Shown: positions 35,105 through 45,361, counted from the stretch's first letter. The stretch: 64,000 nucleotides of DNA from an uncultured Aquimarina sp. (GCA_947498935.1 CANMMM010000002.1:186001-250000), one strand, 5' to 3'. Program-made: numbers and translations. The notes: a model not told the origin generated them from the letters alone.

Positions 35105-35659
35105 ATGTCGACAAATACAATAGACCCTAACACATGGGTAGACAAATACAGTGACTACCTATTTAATTATACCATTGTTCGGGTTGATGATAAAGAGATT
35201 GCACAAGACCTCGTACAAGAAACTTTTTTTGCAGGCCTTAAGTCTATGAAGAACTTTAAAGGCGAAGCCAGTGAACGCACATGGCTAATTTCTATACTCA
35301 AAAGAAAGATTATTGACTACTACCGAAAAATAAATAGCAATAAAGGAAAGGCAGAGGTACGTATGAACTATATCAATGATGGGGAATCTGAAGGAGACTG
35401 GCTCGAAGAACGTGTTTCTGACCCTTTTGATAAAAATGCAGAGAGCGATATCGAAAATACTGAATTAGGCACCGCAATCTTCGAATGTATCGATAAACTA
35501 CCAGAAAAACAGGCCAACATATTCAAAATGAAAACAATTCAGGGCTTTGATACCGAGACCATCTGTAATGAATATGGAATTACTTCGTCTAATCTATGGG
35601 TGATCATTCATAGAGCAAGAACTGCAATGGCAGAGTGTCTCGAAAAAAACTGGTTTTAA
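35105..35659 (+). CDS. ECF-type RNA polymerase sigma factor
   Basis: A 184-residue sigma-70 family factor. Region 2 is WVDKYSDYLFNYTIVRVDDK...DLVQETFFAG with RTWLISILKRKIIDYYR. Region 4 is LGTAIFECIDKLPEKQANIF...TETICNEYGITSSNLWVIIHRART. It is followed after 24 bases by a small Cys/His-containing protein and then by a paralogue of that protein. In flavobacteria such sigma/small-protein pairs often sit upstream of gcvP, as here. Confidence 0.92.
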   Translation: MSTNTIDPNTWVDKYSDYLFNYTIVRVDDKEIAQDLVQETFFAGLKSMKNFKGEASERTWLISILKRKIIDYYRKINSNKGKAEVRMNYINDGESEGDWLEERVSDPFDKNAESDIENTELGTAIFECIDKLPEKQANIFKMKTIQGFDTETICNEYGITSSNLWVIIHRARTAMAECLEKNWF

Positions 35660-35683
35660 AAAAAAAGAGAAAAAGAAATAATT

Positions 35684-35923
35684 ATGTTTATTAAATGTAA
35701 TGATGCTAATCACATCTGTGATAAAAACCAATACAAAGAAGCCTCTTTAGTAGAAAAAATAAAGCTGACTATTCATATTTTGTATTGTAAGGCATGCCGA
35801 AAATATTCGACTAACAATGGGAAGTTAACCAAACTCGTAAACGATCCAAAGGTAATTAGTATTGACCAATCAATTAAAAATACTATGAAAGAGGAGTTAA
35901 AGAAAAAAATGTCTGAGCAGTGA
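35684..35923 (+). CDS. small Cys/His protein, probable partner (anti-sigma-like) of the ECF sigma factor
   Basis: A 79-residue soluble protein with CNDANHICDKNQ near the N-terminus and H-x3-C-x2-C (HILYCKAC) in the middle. This resembles the zinc-finger part of ZAS-type anti-sigma factors but has no membrane segment. Immediately downstream of and co-directional with the sigma gene. The partner role is inferred from position and the metal-site pattern. Confidence 0.65.
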   Translation: MFIKCNDANHICDKNQYKEASLVEKIKLTIHILYCKACRKYSTNNGKLTKLVNDPKVISIDQSIKNTMKEELKKKMSEQ

Positions 35924-35977
35924 TATACTATTATCTGCATCGCATATGATCCACAAACATCAAAAAAAACGAGAAAT

Positions 35978-36223
35978 ATGTTATTAGTATCACTAGAAGA
36001 GGCCAAGCTTATCTGCGATAAAAATCAGTACGGAGAAGCGTCTATAGCCGAAATACTAAAATTAAACATACGGTTACTCTATTGCAAAGCCACTAGATTA
36101 TACCTAAAAAGAAATAATGAACTTACTAGACTGATCCAAAAGTCTAACTTACACATGATGTCGCCTATAGATAAAACTACACTAAAGCATAAATTACAAC
36201 AGGAACTAGAACTACCTAAATAA
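35978..36223 (+). CDS. diverged paralogue of the preceding small protein
   Basis: An 81-residue protein aligned along its length with the 79-residue neighbour: ICDKNQYGEASIAEILKL against ICDKNQYKEASLVEKIKL, and LYCKATRLYLKRNNELTRL against LYCKACRKYSTNNGKLTKL. The second Cys of the CxxC is Thr here, and the His before it is lost. A metal site, if present in the first copy, is therefore probably broken. Its 3' end overlaps the end of the convergent membrane protein gene. Confidence 0.65.
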   Translation: MLLVSLEEAKLICDKNQYGEASIAEILKLNIRLLYCKATRLYLKRNNELTRLIQKSNLHMMSPIDKTTLKHKLQQELELPK

Positions 36224-37030
36224 CTGTTGTACTACCACCATAACGATCCACCAGTATATCGGAATACTCTCTACCCAAAAAGAAGCATAGTATTCCGATT
36301 GTTTTTTAGCTGTAGTCCATACAAAAGGCATACAAATTCCTACTAATACTCCTGTATTAACTACTCCCTGCATATCCAATTGACTCTTACACAATTCTGT
36401 TACTAAAATAATTACCAATAACACACTGCCTAGCACCTTAGTTTTAAAAACACCTATTTGTTGTGGAATCGTAGCTAATTCCTTTACATCATATTGCAGA
36501 TCTCGAATTTCAAAAGGAAGCATCAGTACAATGATCAGCATAAAACGTTGTCCCATTTCGATCAAAACATCGGATGGCAGATACGTATCTAAGTACATCA
36601 CAGGTACCAATACAGTAACTCCTGTCCATACCATAGCGATAATAAACACTTTAATACCAGCTACGCTACGTAAGGAACATGTCTTTGGCAAAACAGGAAA
36701 CACATACACCAAAGTAAGTATACCAAAAGGCACTAAACACAGCAAGATATGCATCGGTAATTGCCATGCATAATAAAACGCTATTCCCATACTAAGTAAG
36801 GCACATAGCCAAATATACTTCATAGTTACCGACAATGGATGTCTAAATGTATACCCATATTTCACAAACGTATAAGCAGTAATAGCACCAAAAAAGCTAG
36901 CATAAAGATAGGAAGTAGCAGCAGGTATTTCGAATTTTAGATAGGTAATATGAGTTAATACCATGACAGCTATTGCCACATGTATATTGCTATGCACATA
37001 AAAACGAAAAGCTTTTTGTAGGGTTTTCAC
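36212..37030 (-). CDS. UbiA-like integral membrane protein
   Basis: A 272-residue protein with about eight membrane segments. The motif FEIRDLQYDVKEL contains DxxxD, as in the second Asp-rich motif of UbiA prenyltransferases; the first, NxxxD, is not clear. The prenyltransferase activity is therefore doubtful. It starts at GTG 37030. Divergent from gcvP, and convergent with and overlapping the paralogous small protein by 12 bases. Confidence 0.6.
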   Translation of the reverse strand: MKTLQKAFRFYVHSNIHVAIAVMVLTHITYLKFEIPAATSYLYASFFGAITAYTFVKYGYTFRHPLSVTMKYIWLCALLSMGIAFYYAWQLPMHILLCLVPFGILTLVYVFPVLPKTCSLRSVAGIKVFIIAMVWTGVTVLVPVMYLDTYLPSDVLIEMGQRFMLIIVLMLPFEIRDLQYDVKELATIPQQIGVFKTKVLGSVLLVIILVTELCKSQLDMQGVVNTGVLVGICMPFVWTTAKKQSEYYASFWVESIPIYWWIVMVVVQQLFR

Positions 37031-37129
37031 GCTATAAATTTAAGGGTATCTGTTAACAACACCTAAAATTGGTTAAAAACTTACTAAGCTCTGGGTAATG
37101 AGATATCATTTTTTTCAGGATTTAATCTG

Positions 37130-37137
37130 TATTTTTG
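37130..37137 (+). promoter_or_regulatory. -7 box of gcvP
   Basis: TATTTTTG fits TAnnTTTG and lies 27 bases before the ATG at 37165. The -33 region is T-rich without an obvious TTTG. It supports the start at 37165 over TTG 37135, which lies inside the promoter. Confidence 0.55.
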
Positions 37138-37164
37138 CGGCTTGAATTACAACTTATTTCGTTC

Positions 37165-40017
37165 ATGAAAACTGACTCATTCAAACTACGCCACATCGGT
37201 CCTTCTTCAAAAGATGTAACCGATATGTTGGGTGCTATTAATGCTGACTCTATGGAACAACTCATCCAAGAGACGGTACCCAATGATATTCTGCTCAAAC
37301 AACCGTTGCGTTTAGACACTGCAATGAGTGAGCAAGAGTATGCCGCACACATACAAAAATTAGCTGTAAAAAATAAGGTATTCAAATCCTACATAGGACT
37401 AGGGTATCACGAGGCTTGTTTGCCAGCTGTAATCCAACGAAACATTTTAGAAAATCCAGGTTGGTATACAGCGTATACTCCGTATCAAGCCGAAATTGCA
37501 CAAGGGCGCCTCGAAGCATTACTAAATTACCAAACCATGGTCTGTGACCTTACTGGAATGGAAATTGCCAACGCCTCCTTACTCGATGAAAGTACTGCGG
37601 CTGCTGAGGCTATGACTATGCTCTATGCTGTACGTTCCAGAACCCAGAAAAAAGAAAATGTTTGCAAGTTTTTTGTGTCAGAAGAACTTCTACCACAAAC
37701 ACTATCACTCCTACAAACTAGAGCGATCCCACTAGGTATCGAATTGGTCATAGGGGATCACACTACCTTTGATTTCGGTACTGATTTTTATGGCGCCATC
37801 GTACAATACCCAGGTGCTTCTGGCCAGTTATATGACTATACAGAATTTGTACAAAAAGCACATGACGCTGATATTAAGGTAGCAGTGGCTGCTGATATAC
37901 TAAGCCTTGTACTACTTAAATCTCCTGGTAGCTTTGATGCAGATGTAGTAGTAGGTACTACACAGCGTTTTGGAATCCCTCTAGGATATGGAGGACCACA
38001 TGCTGCATATTTTGCAACAAGAGCTGCTTATAAACGAAATATCCCTGGTAGGATTATCGGTGTCACCCAAGATACGAATGGAAATCGTGCTCTGCGTATG
38101 GCATTACAGACCAGAGAACAACATATAAAACGTGATAAAGCTACCTCTAACATCTGTACTGCCCAAGTACTATTAGCCGTTATGGCAGGAATGTATGCTG
38201 TTTATCACGGAGCAGAAGGGTTAAAATACATCGCTGCAAAAGTCCATCGTTCTGCTGTACACCTCTCTGCAGCATTGACACAATTAGGCTATCAACAGCA
38301 GAATACCGCTTTCTTTGACACGATTAGAATTACCGCTGATGCCCAAGCTATAGCAGCAATCGCTGTACAGCATGAGGTTAATTTTTATTACCCAGATACG
38401 AATACAGTAACAATCGCCATCAATGAAGCCACTACACTAGCAGATTTAAACACGATCATCGCTATTTTTGCTACAGTAGCTAAGCAACCTAGTAGTACGA
38501 TTACAGCACTCGCTACTGATAGTAGTATCGATGCTAACCTAGAAAGAACGACACCGTTTTTAACACACGAAACGTTCAACAGCTACCACTCAGAAACTGA
38601 GTTAATGCGTTATATCAAAAAACTAGAACGCAAGGATTTATCGCTGAATCATTCTATGATTCCACTAGGATCGTGTACAATGAAACTCAATGCAGCTTCT
38701 GAAATGCTACCGCTTAGCAACCCACAGTGGAATAACATCCACCCGATGGTACCACTAGATCAAGCTGTAGGATACCAAGAAGTATTACAGAAATTAGAAG
38801 CCCAGCTCACAGAAATCACTGGGTTTGCTGCTACTTCGCTACAGCCCAATTCGGGAGCACAAGGAGAATTTGCAGGGCTAATGGTCATTCGTGCTTATCA
38901 CGAGTCTCGAAACGACCATCACAGAAACATATGTCTGATTCCATCTTCTGCGCACGGAACCAACCCTGCCTCTGCGGTCATGGCTGGAATGCGTGTCATC
39001 GTTACCAAAGCTACAGAAGAAGGCAATATTGATGTAGAAGACCTACGAGAAAAAGCTACAAAATACAAAGACAATTTAGCCGCATTAATGGTTACTTATC
39101 CTTCTACACATGGAGTATATGAGTCTGCGATCCAAGAGATCACAAAAATCATACATGATAATGGAGGACAGGTATATATGGATGGAGCCAATATGAATGC
39201 ACAGGTAGGACTCACTCACCCTGGCGCTATTGGCGCAGATGTGTGTCACCTGAATCTACATAAAACATTTGCCATCCCACACGGAGGTGGTGGGCCTGGA
39301 GTAGGCCCTATATGCGTAGCATCGCAATTAGCACCATTCTTGCCGAGCAATCCTATTGTACCTACTGGAGGAGCACAAGCTATTACTGCTATCTCTGCTG
39401 CACCATGGGGATCTGCTTTAGCATGCTTAATTTCATACGGATACATCACCATGCTTGGAGAAGAAGGACTGACCTCTGCTACTGCTTATGCTATCCTCAA
39501 TGCTAATTATATTAAAGAGCGTTTAGCAGGGCACTACCAAACACTATATGCTGGAGAGCGCGGACGTGCTGCTCATGAAATGATCATTGATTGCCGCCCA
39601 TTTAAAGCACACGGTATCGAAGTGACAGACATCGCTAAACGATTAATGGACTATGGTTTCCATGCGCCTACTGTTTCATTCCCTGTAGCAGGCACCATTA
39701 TGATCGAACCTACAGAGAGTGAGAGCAAAGCAGAATTAGATCGTTTCTGTGATGCTATGATTAGTATTCGCAAAGAGATAGAAACGGCTTCTACCGAAGA
39801 TCCAAACAATATACTAAAGAATGCACCCCATACATTAGCTATGCTTACGGCAGAAGAATGGGACTTCCCATACAGTCGTGCAGAAGCCGCTTACCCACTG
39901 CCGTATGTCGCAGAGAATAAGTTTTGGCCATCTGTAAGACGTGTTAATGATGCTTATGGGGATCGCAATCTAATTTGTACATGCGCTCCTATAGAAGCCT
40001 ATATGGAAGAAGCTTAA
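37165..40017 (+). CDS. gcvP: glycine dehydrogenase (decarboxylating), P-protein of the glycine cleavage system
   Basis: A PLP enzyme that decarboxylates glycine and loads the aminomethyl group on the GcvH lipoyl arm. It is the full-length single-chain form of 950 residues from ATG 37165 ([12 protein letters not shown]). The Lys-PLP region is [20 protein letters not shown]; other signatures are [21 protein letters not shown] and QPNSGAQGE. An upstream TTG-led extension lies inside the promoter. Strong terminator at 40037. No glycine riboswitch is visible in the 100-base leader. Confidence 0.97.
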   Translation: MKTDSFKLRHIGPSSKDVTDMLGAINADSMEQLIQETVPNDILLKQPLRLDTAMSEQEYAAHIQKLAVKNKVFKSYIGLGYHEACLPAVIQRNILENPGWYTAYTPYQAEIAQGRLEALLNYQTMVCDLTGMEIANASLLDESTAAAEAMTMLYAVRSRTQKKENVCKFFVSEELLPQTLSLLQTRAIPLGIELVIGDHTTFDFGTDFYGAIVQYPGASGQLYDYTEFVQKAHDADIKVAVAADILSLVLLKSPGSFDADVVVGTTQRFGIPLGYGGPHAAYFATRAAYKRNIPGRIIGVTQDTNGNRALRMALQTREQHIKRDKATSNICTAQVLLAVMAGMYAVYHGAEGLKYIAAKVHRSAVHLSAALTQLGYQQQNTAFFDTIRITADAQAIAAIAVQHEVNFYYPDTNTVTIAINEATTLADLNTIIAIFATVAKQPSSTITALATDSSIDANLERTTPFLTHETFNSYHSETELMRYIKKLERKDLSLNHSMIPLGSCTMKLNAASEMLPLSNPQWNNIHPMVPLDQAVGYQEVLQKLEAQLTEITGFAATSLQPNSGAQGEFAGLMVIRAYHESRNDHHRNICLIPSSAHGTNPASAVMAGMRVIVTKATEEGNIDVEDLREKATKYKDNLAALMVTYPSTHGVYESAIQEITKIIHDNGGQVYMDGANMNAQVGLTHPGAIGADVCHLNLHKTFAIPHGGGGPGVGPICVASQLAPFLPSNPIVPTGGAQAITAISAAPWGSALACLISYGYITMLGEEGLTSATAYAILNANYIKERLAGHYQTLYAGERGRAAHEMIIDCRPFKAHGIEVTDIAKRLMDYGFHAPTVSFPVAGTIMIEPTESESKAELDRFCDAMISIRKEIETASTEDPNNILKNAPHTLAMLTAEEWDFPYSRAEAAYPLPYVAENKFWPSVRRVNDAYGDRNLICTCAPIEAYMEEA

Positions 40018-40036
40018 TATCTCTTCTACAAATATT

Positions 40037-40075
40037 AAAAAAAGCTCCAAAACAAATAGTTTTTGGAGCTTTTTT
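40037..40075 (+). terminator. rho-independent terminator of gcvP
   Basis: A GCTCC/GGAGC stem is extended by A-T pairs (AAAAGCTCCAAAA / TTTTGGAGCTTTT) and followed by TTTTTT. It starts 20 bases after the stop. Confidence 0.88.
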
Positions 40076-40081
40076 AATATC

Positions 40082-40243
40082 GAAATGGTTTAAACTTTTT
40101 TGACTTCAGCGAAAAGCCAAGATTTTGTGATCAAATACAGCGATTTTTTAGTTGTATAGCAACGCTACGGAACTAAAAAATTACAAAGTTTGAGTACTAA
40201 GGATCGTTTTTATAGCAAATTGAAAAAAGTTTAAACCACTTCA
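40082..40243. repeat. family B palindromic repeat, full-length copy
   Basis: About 160 bp with long inverted ends (GAAATGGTTTAAACTTTTTT and AAAAAAGTTTAAACCACTTC). Inside lie GACTTCAGCGAAAAGCC, GATTTTGTGATCAAATACAG, the core AGTTGTATAGCAACGCTACG and GATCGTTTTTATAGCAAATT. It is the best reference copy of the family. Located between the gcvP terminator and the convergent nuclease gene. Confidence 0.85.
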
Positions 40244-40271
40244 TCAAATCTATTCACACATAAACACTTTG

Positions 40272-41657
40272 CTACGTATTCATAGACAACACTGTAGTAT
40301 TTCCATTTTTCTTTAAGTAACTCTTAATGATCTTAGTTGTGTGATATGTATGTTTTTGCTTGGTTAAATAATGCTCACAATCTTCGAGCTTACTAATTTG
40401 TGCTTCTTCTCCTATAAAACCATACCCTTTATAAACTCCTTGTTCAATCATTACAAAACTTTGCTCCTCTATGGTTCTACCTTTTTCTTTGATCACAAAA
40501 CTCTGCTGCTCACTACTGATCTCTTTTAATGCCTGATGTACCCGCATATTATACAAGGCTGTAGATTCTTTTCCTTCGCAAATACCTTTACAGTTTTTTA
40601 CTTTATAGTGCGAACAACGCTTATGGGTATGCTGCAATCCACAATACCTAGGACATAACTGATAGGCCATTGATAATCGTTCTAACGTTTCTATAGCCTG
40701 CTGTCGCGTATAAAATATAGCAAATGACGAAGTAATACCCTGCACCCTATCGATCCCTAATTGCAAAACGCCTTTGCGGTTGGTATATGTAATAACCCCA
40801 TATAAGGAAACCTGTGTTTTTTGAGCTTGGTTATAAACAGGATAGTAATGCTGTATTTTAGCAGCTTCTACCAATAAAGCCACAAGCTCACTACCTGTCT
40901 CTTCGTAATCGATACTATACGTTTCTTGACACAACGCATATTCCTTATTCTTCTTGTTATAAAAATGGCTCGTTACTCGCTGTTTGATATTTTTAGCTTT
41001 GCCCACATATACTACTTTTCCTTGCTTATCTTTAAACAAATAAACCCCTGTAGTTGCAGGCAATGCTTCTATAGCTGTGAGTGGCAAATGCGGTGGTAAT
41101 GTAGCCTCTCTAGAACGTACATTCAGGAATTTTTTGATCACCGAACGATCGGTATCTAAACCCAGTAAACGTGTAAACAGAATTACAGTCGCATCTGTAT
41201 CGCCTTTAGCACGGTGCCTATCTTCTAATGGTATATTCAGTGACCTACACAATTTCCCCAAACTGTAAGAAGCCATACCTGGTATTAATTTTCGCGACAG
41301 GCGCACTGTACATAGCTTTTTACGTACAAAAGATTTCCCCAGTTTTCGGAACTCCTCTTTGACCACATTATAATCAAAGGAAACATTATGAGCTACAAAA
41401 ATAGCCTCTGTAGTAAGCTCTAAAACGCGATCTGCTATTTCGCTAAAAATCGGTGCAGTACGCACCATATCATCATCAATACCGGTCAACCCTGTTATAA
41501 AAGAAGGAATAGGACACTCTGGATTAACTAATGAGGTAAATGTATCTAGGATTTCACCTTCTTGCATACGTACGATGCATATTTCTGTAATGCGATTTCC
41601 TAAAATCCCTTTGCCTGTAGTTTCTACATCAATAACCGTATATATAGTAGCTGGCAT
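40272..41657 (-). CDS. DEDDh exonuclease / GIY-YIG nuclease fusion (DnaQ-Cho type)
   Basis: A 461-residue DNA repair-type protein. Residues 1-170 are a DnaQ-like 3'-5' exonuclease: Exo I VIDVETTG, Exo II AHNVSFDYNV and Exo III HRAKGDTDAT give the D-E-D-H-D set. Residues about 205-285 are a GIY-YIG domain (TGVYLFKDKQGKVVYVGKAK and KNIKQRVTSHF), like UvrC/Cho. The remaining tail has Cys-rich CPRYCGLQHTHKRCSHYKVKNC. This fusion is known in Bacteroidetes and Actinobacteria. Single gene. Confidence 0.88.
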   Translation of the reverse strand: MPATIYTVIDVETTGKGILGNRITEICIVRMQEGEILDTFTSLVNPECPIPSFITGLTGIDDDMVRTAPIFSEIADRVLELTTEAIFVAHNVSFDYNVVKEEFRKLGKSFVRKKLCTVRLSRKLIPGMASYSLGKLCRSLNIPLEDRHRAKGDTDATVILFTRLLGLDTDRSVIKKFLNVRSREATLPPHLPLTAIEALPATTGVYLFKDKQGKVVYVGKAKNIKQRVTSHFYNKKNKEYALCQETYSIDYEETGSELVALLVEAAKIQHYYPVYNQAQKTQVSLYGVITYTNRKGVLQLGIDRVQGITSSFAIFYTRQQAIETLERLSMAYQLCPRYCGLQHTHKRCSHYKVKNCKGICEGKESTALYNMRVHQALKEISSEQQSFVIKEKGRTIEEQSFVMIEQGVYKGYGFIGEEAQISKLEDCEHYLTKQKHTYHTTKIIKSYLKKNGNTTVLSMNT

Positions 41658-41764
41658 GACGTCTTTTTAGCTACAAATATAAGAGAAATTATTGAGTTAT
41701 TTGGAATTATTCCATTATTGATTGGAAAAAATCCAAAATCCTTACTTTCTACAAAAATATGTAA

Positions 41765-41884
41765 AAGCAGTGTACGCTTTTTTGATTTCAGCGAACATTG
41801 AAGATGTTGCAACCAAATGCAGTAATTTTTTTGTTGCATCGTAGCACTACGGAACTCAAAAATTGCAGAAAATTCAATCCACTT
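41765..41884. repeat. family B palindromic repeat
   Basis: AGCAGTGTACGCTTTTTTGA, TTTCAGCGAACATTGAAGA, CCAAATGCAGTAATTTTTTT, the core GTTGCATCGTAGCACTACGG and the end TTCAATCCACTTC. About 120 bp, with the second long arm mostly missing. Confidence 0.75.
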
Positions 41885-41945
41885 CTGCCCTAATAAAACA
41901 TAAAGGCATATACATCAAATGCAGGTGTTTTTAGTCGATAACCCC

Positions 41946-42329
41946 CTACGGAGCTTGAACCTCTGGGTCTTCATTTCCTTTTTGCAAAGTTTCTGTAAGC
42001 TTATGCTGTATGTCTTTATCATCTAGATAATGTAGTAAAGCCTCTTTAAAATGATCTTTATCACCGTATAATAATGTAGCTTCCGATACTGCTTCTACAT
42101 CTTTTTTATACATTTCACCATCTCCTGTGATCAACCAAACAGGATTTAATTCTGTATATTGTTGTATAATTTTCTCGATAAAATCGCCTCCTATGTTACT
42201 ATTTCCCGATTGCAATCTATGCAAATAACCTGGGCTGGCTCCTATAGACAAACTAAAACTCCTGAGGCTCAGCCCCAAATTAGACGAAAAAAGGATCACT
42301 CTATCTATTATTTTATCTTTTTTATCCAA
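41946..42329 (-). CDS. helix-turn-helix regulator, phage-repressor type
   Basis: A 127-residue protein. An N-terminal XRE helix-turn-helix (residues about 8-62, LGLSLRSFSLSIGASPGYLH) is followed by NPVWLITGDGEMYK, the same post-HTH signature as the regulator at 10443. It is divergent from a small gene at 42440 across 110 bases, an arrangement like repressor and Cro-like or accessory gene pairs. Confidence 0.78.
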   Translation of the reverse strand: MDKKDKIIDRVILFSSNLGLSLRSFSLSIGASPGYLHRLQSGNSNIGGDFIEKIIQQYTELNPVWLITGDGEMYKKDVEAVSEATLLYGDKDHFKEALLHYLDDKDIQHKLTETLQKGNEDPEVQAP

Positions 42330-42439
42330 AATAGTGATTATTATTTGTGTATGTGTAATATTTTACATATCATTGTATAACATAACAATAACAGTACTTT
42401 CACAAATATAATTATACCTATAACATTAGCCAACTATTT

Positions 42440-42751
42440 ATGATTACTCCTGAAGAACGTGACGCAATCCTAAAAATCATCGGTAGCAAGCATATCAAAC
42501 AGATACAAGCCTACCTACAAACTAATAAGATACTTACTCCTCAAAAAAAGTATTATTCCAAAACCGTGATTTCCTATATCTTATCTGGTGAACGCGAGAA
42601 TGAAGTGGTCGAAAATGCCATTTTTGCCTTCGCACATCAAAAAATGATCGAACAAGAAAAACAGCAAGAATTACGTGATAAGATTCTATCCAAAAACAAA
42701 AAAAAGGACGAATCTTCTAAAAACGATGTACAAAACAAAGAAGAAGAATGA
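42440..42751 (+). CDS. small DNA-binding-like protein
   Basis: A 103-residue basic protein. The first 70 residues (EERDAILKIIGSKHIKQIQA, YYSKTVISYILSGERENEVV) have the look of a helix-turn-helix with a wing as found in flavobacterial small regulators. The C-terminal 30 residues are a highly charged Lys/Glu tail. Divergently paired with the repressor-like gene at 41946. Family not identified. Confidence 0.6.
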   Translation: MITPEERDAILKIIGSKHIKQIQAYLQTNKILTPQKKYYSKTVISYILSGERENEVVENAIFAFAHQKMIEQEKQQELRDKILSKNKKKDESSKNDVQNKEEE

Positions 42752-42942
42752 TAGTCTCGCTTCCATAGCTGATATACTCGTATTCATTGCTTTTTAATGC
42801 TCTAAATTTCGGTGCCCGTCTCTGAACTGTTTCCACTGACTGCTTTCAGTTTACTGAATATGTTGATGAAACAATCACCAGATCAGAATATATCCGACAA
42901 GGAGACTTAAACTCAACTTTGTTTACCATATTCGTTAAGCCC

Positions 42943-43104
42943 GTTTTGCAATAGAAAATCTATTATACTGGAAACTACCGCAGAACCTAACGCTCTATTA
43001 TATTCCTATCTGTAACCATAGCGTGGTACACTATAGTTACAGATAGAAAACATTAGGTTTTACTGGTTTTCTTACTTTTATAACGAAGTCCTGTTGCATA
43101 AAAC
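42943..43104. repeat. family C palindromic element, full copy
   Basis: About 162 bp imperfect palindrome. Left arm GTTTTGCAATAGAAAATC ... AGAACCTAA, right arm TTAGGTTTTACTGG ... CTGTTGCATAAAAC. The central hairpin is TATCTGTAACCATAG / CTATAGTTACAGATA with one mismatch. A half copy is at 63356-63412. Confidence 0.7.
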
Positions 43105-43308
43105 AAATTAAACAAAACGGTTTGGAAGTAAAATAGAATTCTCTAGCTACGTAATGGAATTATACAAAATACGTATACCCTATACTACTCTTACAACACC
43201 GTCTGCATATAAGCAACGAGATTACCACGCACTTTGGTCGCAGATAACAAATATGTTTCTTACAAAAAATCACCTTACATAAAATAAAACTCGAAATAAA
43301 GTGTTAAA

Positions 43309-43469
43309 GATGTGGTTTACAATTTTTACGATTAGCCATAAGAGGATCTTTTAGCCCCAAATCTTACTTTTTTGTAAGTTCTCGAACGCTGCTATGCAAC
43401 AAAAAACGCTGTATTTGGTAATAAAATCTTCTCTTTTTACTGACATCAAAAAAGTGTACACCAGCTCAA
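43309..43469. repeat. family B palindromic repeat, diverged long copy
   Basis: GATGTGGTTTACAATTTTTA on the left, GGATCTTTTAGCCCCAAATC, core CGAACGCTGCTATGCAACAA, then GCTGTATTTGGTAATAAAA and CATCAAAAAAGTGTACACC on the right. In reverse orientation relative to 40082. Confidence 0.7.
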
Positions 43470-43649
43470 TTAATTATTCAAGAAAAGCACATCTAGTAAG
43501 TGTAAAGAGTATGAGCGGTATTAAAAGGGAGCATTAGACCTATTTTGAAGGTAATTATATCATCTTTTCTCTGAATATTATCAGAGGATTTTTTTTATTT
43601 GCCATCTAGATAAAAGTCAAAAAAAAGAATTGTATTTTTAGAGTATTAT

Positions 43650-44471
43650 ATGATAAAAAATAATTGTGAGTTTACACATAAGGTATTCATCTTTTTCGTA
43701 TTATTTTTCGCTTTGACTCAAGCACAAGAAACACTCCCTGAAAAAGCTACGTTTAAAGATCCAGTTACTAAATACTGGATAAACACCTATGGCAATATTA
43801 GAATATCCAAGAAACTCTTTTGGGTAGCTCAAACCCATTTTAGATTCCAAGAAACAGAAAACACTCCTTTTGTAGGGCAAGTAGCCCAGGTATACAATAG
43901 ACATGCTTTAGGATACATTTATTCAAAAAAAATAAACTTTGCCCTAGGAGGCGTATTACGACTCAATTTCGACACTAAAGATGAAAGCGAAGACCAAAAT
44001 ACAATTCCAGAATACCGTATTTGGCATCAATATCAGTTTGCAATGCATGTTGGTATTGCTACAGCATATCATCGTTTTCGTTTAGAACATAGATGGTCTA
44101 AAAGCTTTAAAGAGAATAGCGACTATATTTTCAGAAACAGATGGCGTTATATGTTTCGTTTAAAAATCCCCATTAATACACCTAAAATCGAAGCCAAAAC
44201 ATTCTATATTGCTCCAGAGGCAGAGCTTATTATGCAAAGTGGCAAAACAGTTATAGACAGTCCTCTAGAAGATCTGCGACTACACACTAGCTTTGGATAC
44301 ATCATATCACCACAAATAACCGTGGCGGCTGGATTTATGTATAATCAGGGGCAAACATTAGGTAATGGTGGTCTCTGGAAACAGGGCTGGACTTTTAGGA
44401 CACATTTGTATTTTTCGCCAGACTTTAGAAAGACCAAAAATAAATTACCAGAGGTACACTTTAGGGATTAA
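43650..44471 (+). CDS. DUF2490 outer-membrane protein
   Basis: A 273-residue exported protein (signal peptide ending ALTQAQE). It has alternating beta-strand sequence typical of a small outer-membrane barrel (YWINTYGNIRISKKLFWVAQ, RFRLEHRWSKSF, RNRWRYMFRLKI) and the R-x-R-x-R pattern of DUF2490. Its function is unknown in the family. It ends 7 bases before the MORN-protein start and is likely cotranscribed with it. Confidence 0.75.
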   Translation: MIKNNCEFTHKVFIFFVLFFALTQAQETLPEKATFKDPVTKYWINTYGNIRISKKLFWVAQTHFRFQETENTPFVGQVAQVYNRHALGYIYSKKINFALGGVLRLNFDTKDESEDQNTIPEYRIWHQYQFAMHVGIATAYHRFRLEHRWSKSFKENSDYIFRNRWRYMFRLKIPINTPKIEAKTFYIAPEAELIMQSGKTVIDSPLEDLRLHTSFGYIISPQITVAAGFMYNQGQTLGNGGLWKQGWTFRTHLYFSPDFRKTKNKLPEVHFRD

Positions 44472-44478
44472 AAACAGT

Positions 44479-45339
44479 ATGAATATGAGTTTTAAAAAAA
44501 CATGGGGATTCATTGTACTAGCACTATTGCTTGTTTTTGTAACGATCCTGGCAATTAATTTTAATATAAGGATCAACAAATTGAACAATGAGCTTACTAC
44601 TACGCAATTAAAATTAAATAAAAGTGAGTTGTTAGCACAAGATGATTCGATTATAGAATTGGATTCTTTATTACTTAAAGGTGATTATGAAAACGCTCAT
44701 AAACTTTCTTTAGAGTTAAAAAATTCGCATGTATTTGCTGATGAAAAGAGAATACAATTACGTCTTAAGATGACCTCTGATTTTATGGAAATGCATAAAG
44801 TACTTCAGAAAAGAACAGTACAGGAGGAGATTGCACCAGAAGAGATCAAAAAAGAAAATGCATCTCAAAAACTGGAAACCAATGAAAGCCTTACACTCGC
44901 ATTAAAAAATGCACAAGCGGAAGTATCGAAGTTAAAAAAACACTTAAAACAACGCACAACAAATAGTTACTTTACTTTTAAAACCACTAAAGGCACACCG
45001 CTACACTATGTCGGAGCTTCTAGTAAGAACCAAGCTAATGGCTATGGTATCGCTATTCTTAAATCTGGAAGTAGATACGAGGGGTATTGGAAAAACAACC
45101 TAAGACATGGTGCTGGAAAATTCTACTGGAATGATGGAGAGTATTATGAGGGAGAATACAAAAACGATATGCGATCTGGGACAGGTACGTATTATTGGAG
45201 TAATGGTGATAAATATATAGGAGAGTGGAAAGACGATAAACGCAATGGCCATGGTAAGTTTTATAACAAAAAAGGCAAGATCAAAGCCAGTGGCGTTTGG
45301 AAAGACGATAAGTTAGTAGATAAGGATCATCAAAAATAA
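44479..45339 (+). CDS. MORN-repeat protein with N-terminal membrane anchor
   Basis: A membrane segment at residues about 10-30 (WGFIVLALLLVFVTILAINF) is followed by a long coiled coil (about 35-165). Three MORN repeats close the protein (YEGYWKNNLRHGAGKFYW, YEGEYKNDMRSGTGTYYW, YIGEWKDDKRNGHGKFYN). MORN repeats usually mediate protein or lipid contacts. I prefer ATG 44479 (or 44485); the longer frame to 44365 overlaps the upstream gene. Codes for about 286 residues. Confidence 0.8.
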   Translation: MNMSFKKTWGFIVLALLLVFVTILAINFNIRINKLNNELTTTQLKLNKSELLAQDDSIIELDSLLLKGDYENAHKLSLELKNSHVFADEKRIQLRLKMTSDFMEMHKVLQKRTVQEEIAPEEIKKENASQKLETNESLTLALKNAQAEVSKLKKHLKQRTTNSYFTFKTTKGTPLHYVGASSKNQANGYGIAILKSGSRYEGYWKNNLRHGAGKFYWNDGEYYEGEYKNDMRSGTGTYYWSNGDKYIGEWKDDKRNGHGKFYNKKGKIKASGVWKDDKLVDKDHQK

Positions 45340-45361
45340 TTTTTTTGTAACAGAACTCATC

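Larger units (their letters stand above)
42752..43649. other. non-coding region with family C and family B elements
   Basis: No intact gene. It contains the family C element (42943-43104) and a family B copy (43309-43469). Just before the C element one frame (42830-42955) reads FTEYVDETITRSEYIRQGDL and then runs into a stop inside the C repeat. It may be a scrap of a lost gene, but evidence is too thin to annotate separately. Confidence 0.5.

Noticed and set aside
37031..37164. Glycine riboswitch upstream of gcvP
   Set aside because: The leader is too short (about 25-30 bases after the -7 box) and shows no tandem aptamer features.
42830..42955. Protein-like frame before the family C element
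   Set aside because: Only about 40 codons, closed by stops on both sides, with no recognisable motif; kept only as a note on the region.
44365..44478. Longer start for the MORN protein
   Set aside because: It runs inside the DUF2490 gene in another frame; the membrane anchor follows ATG 44479.
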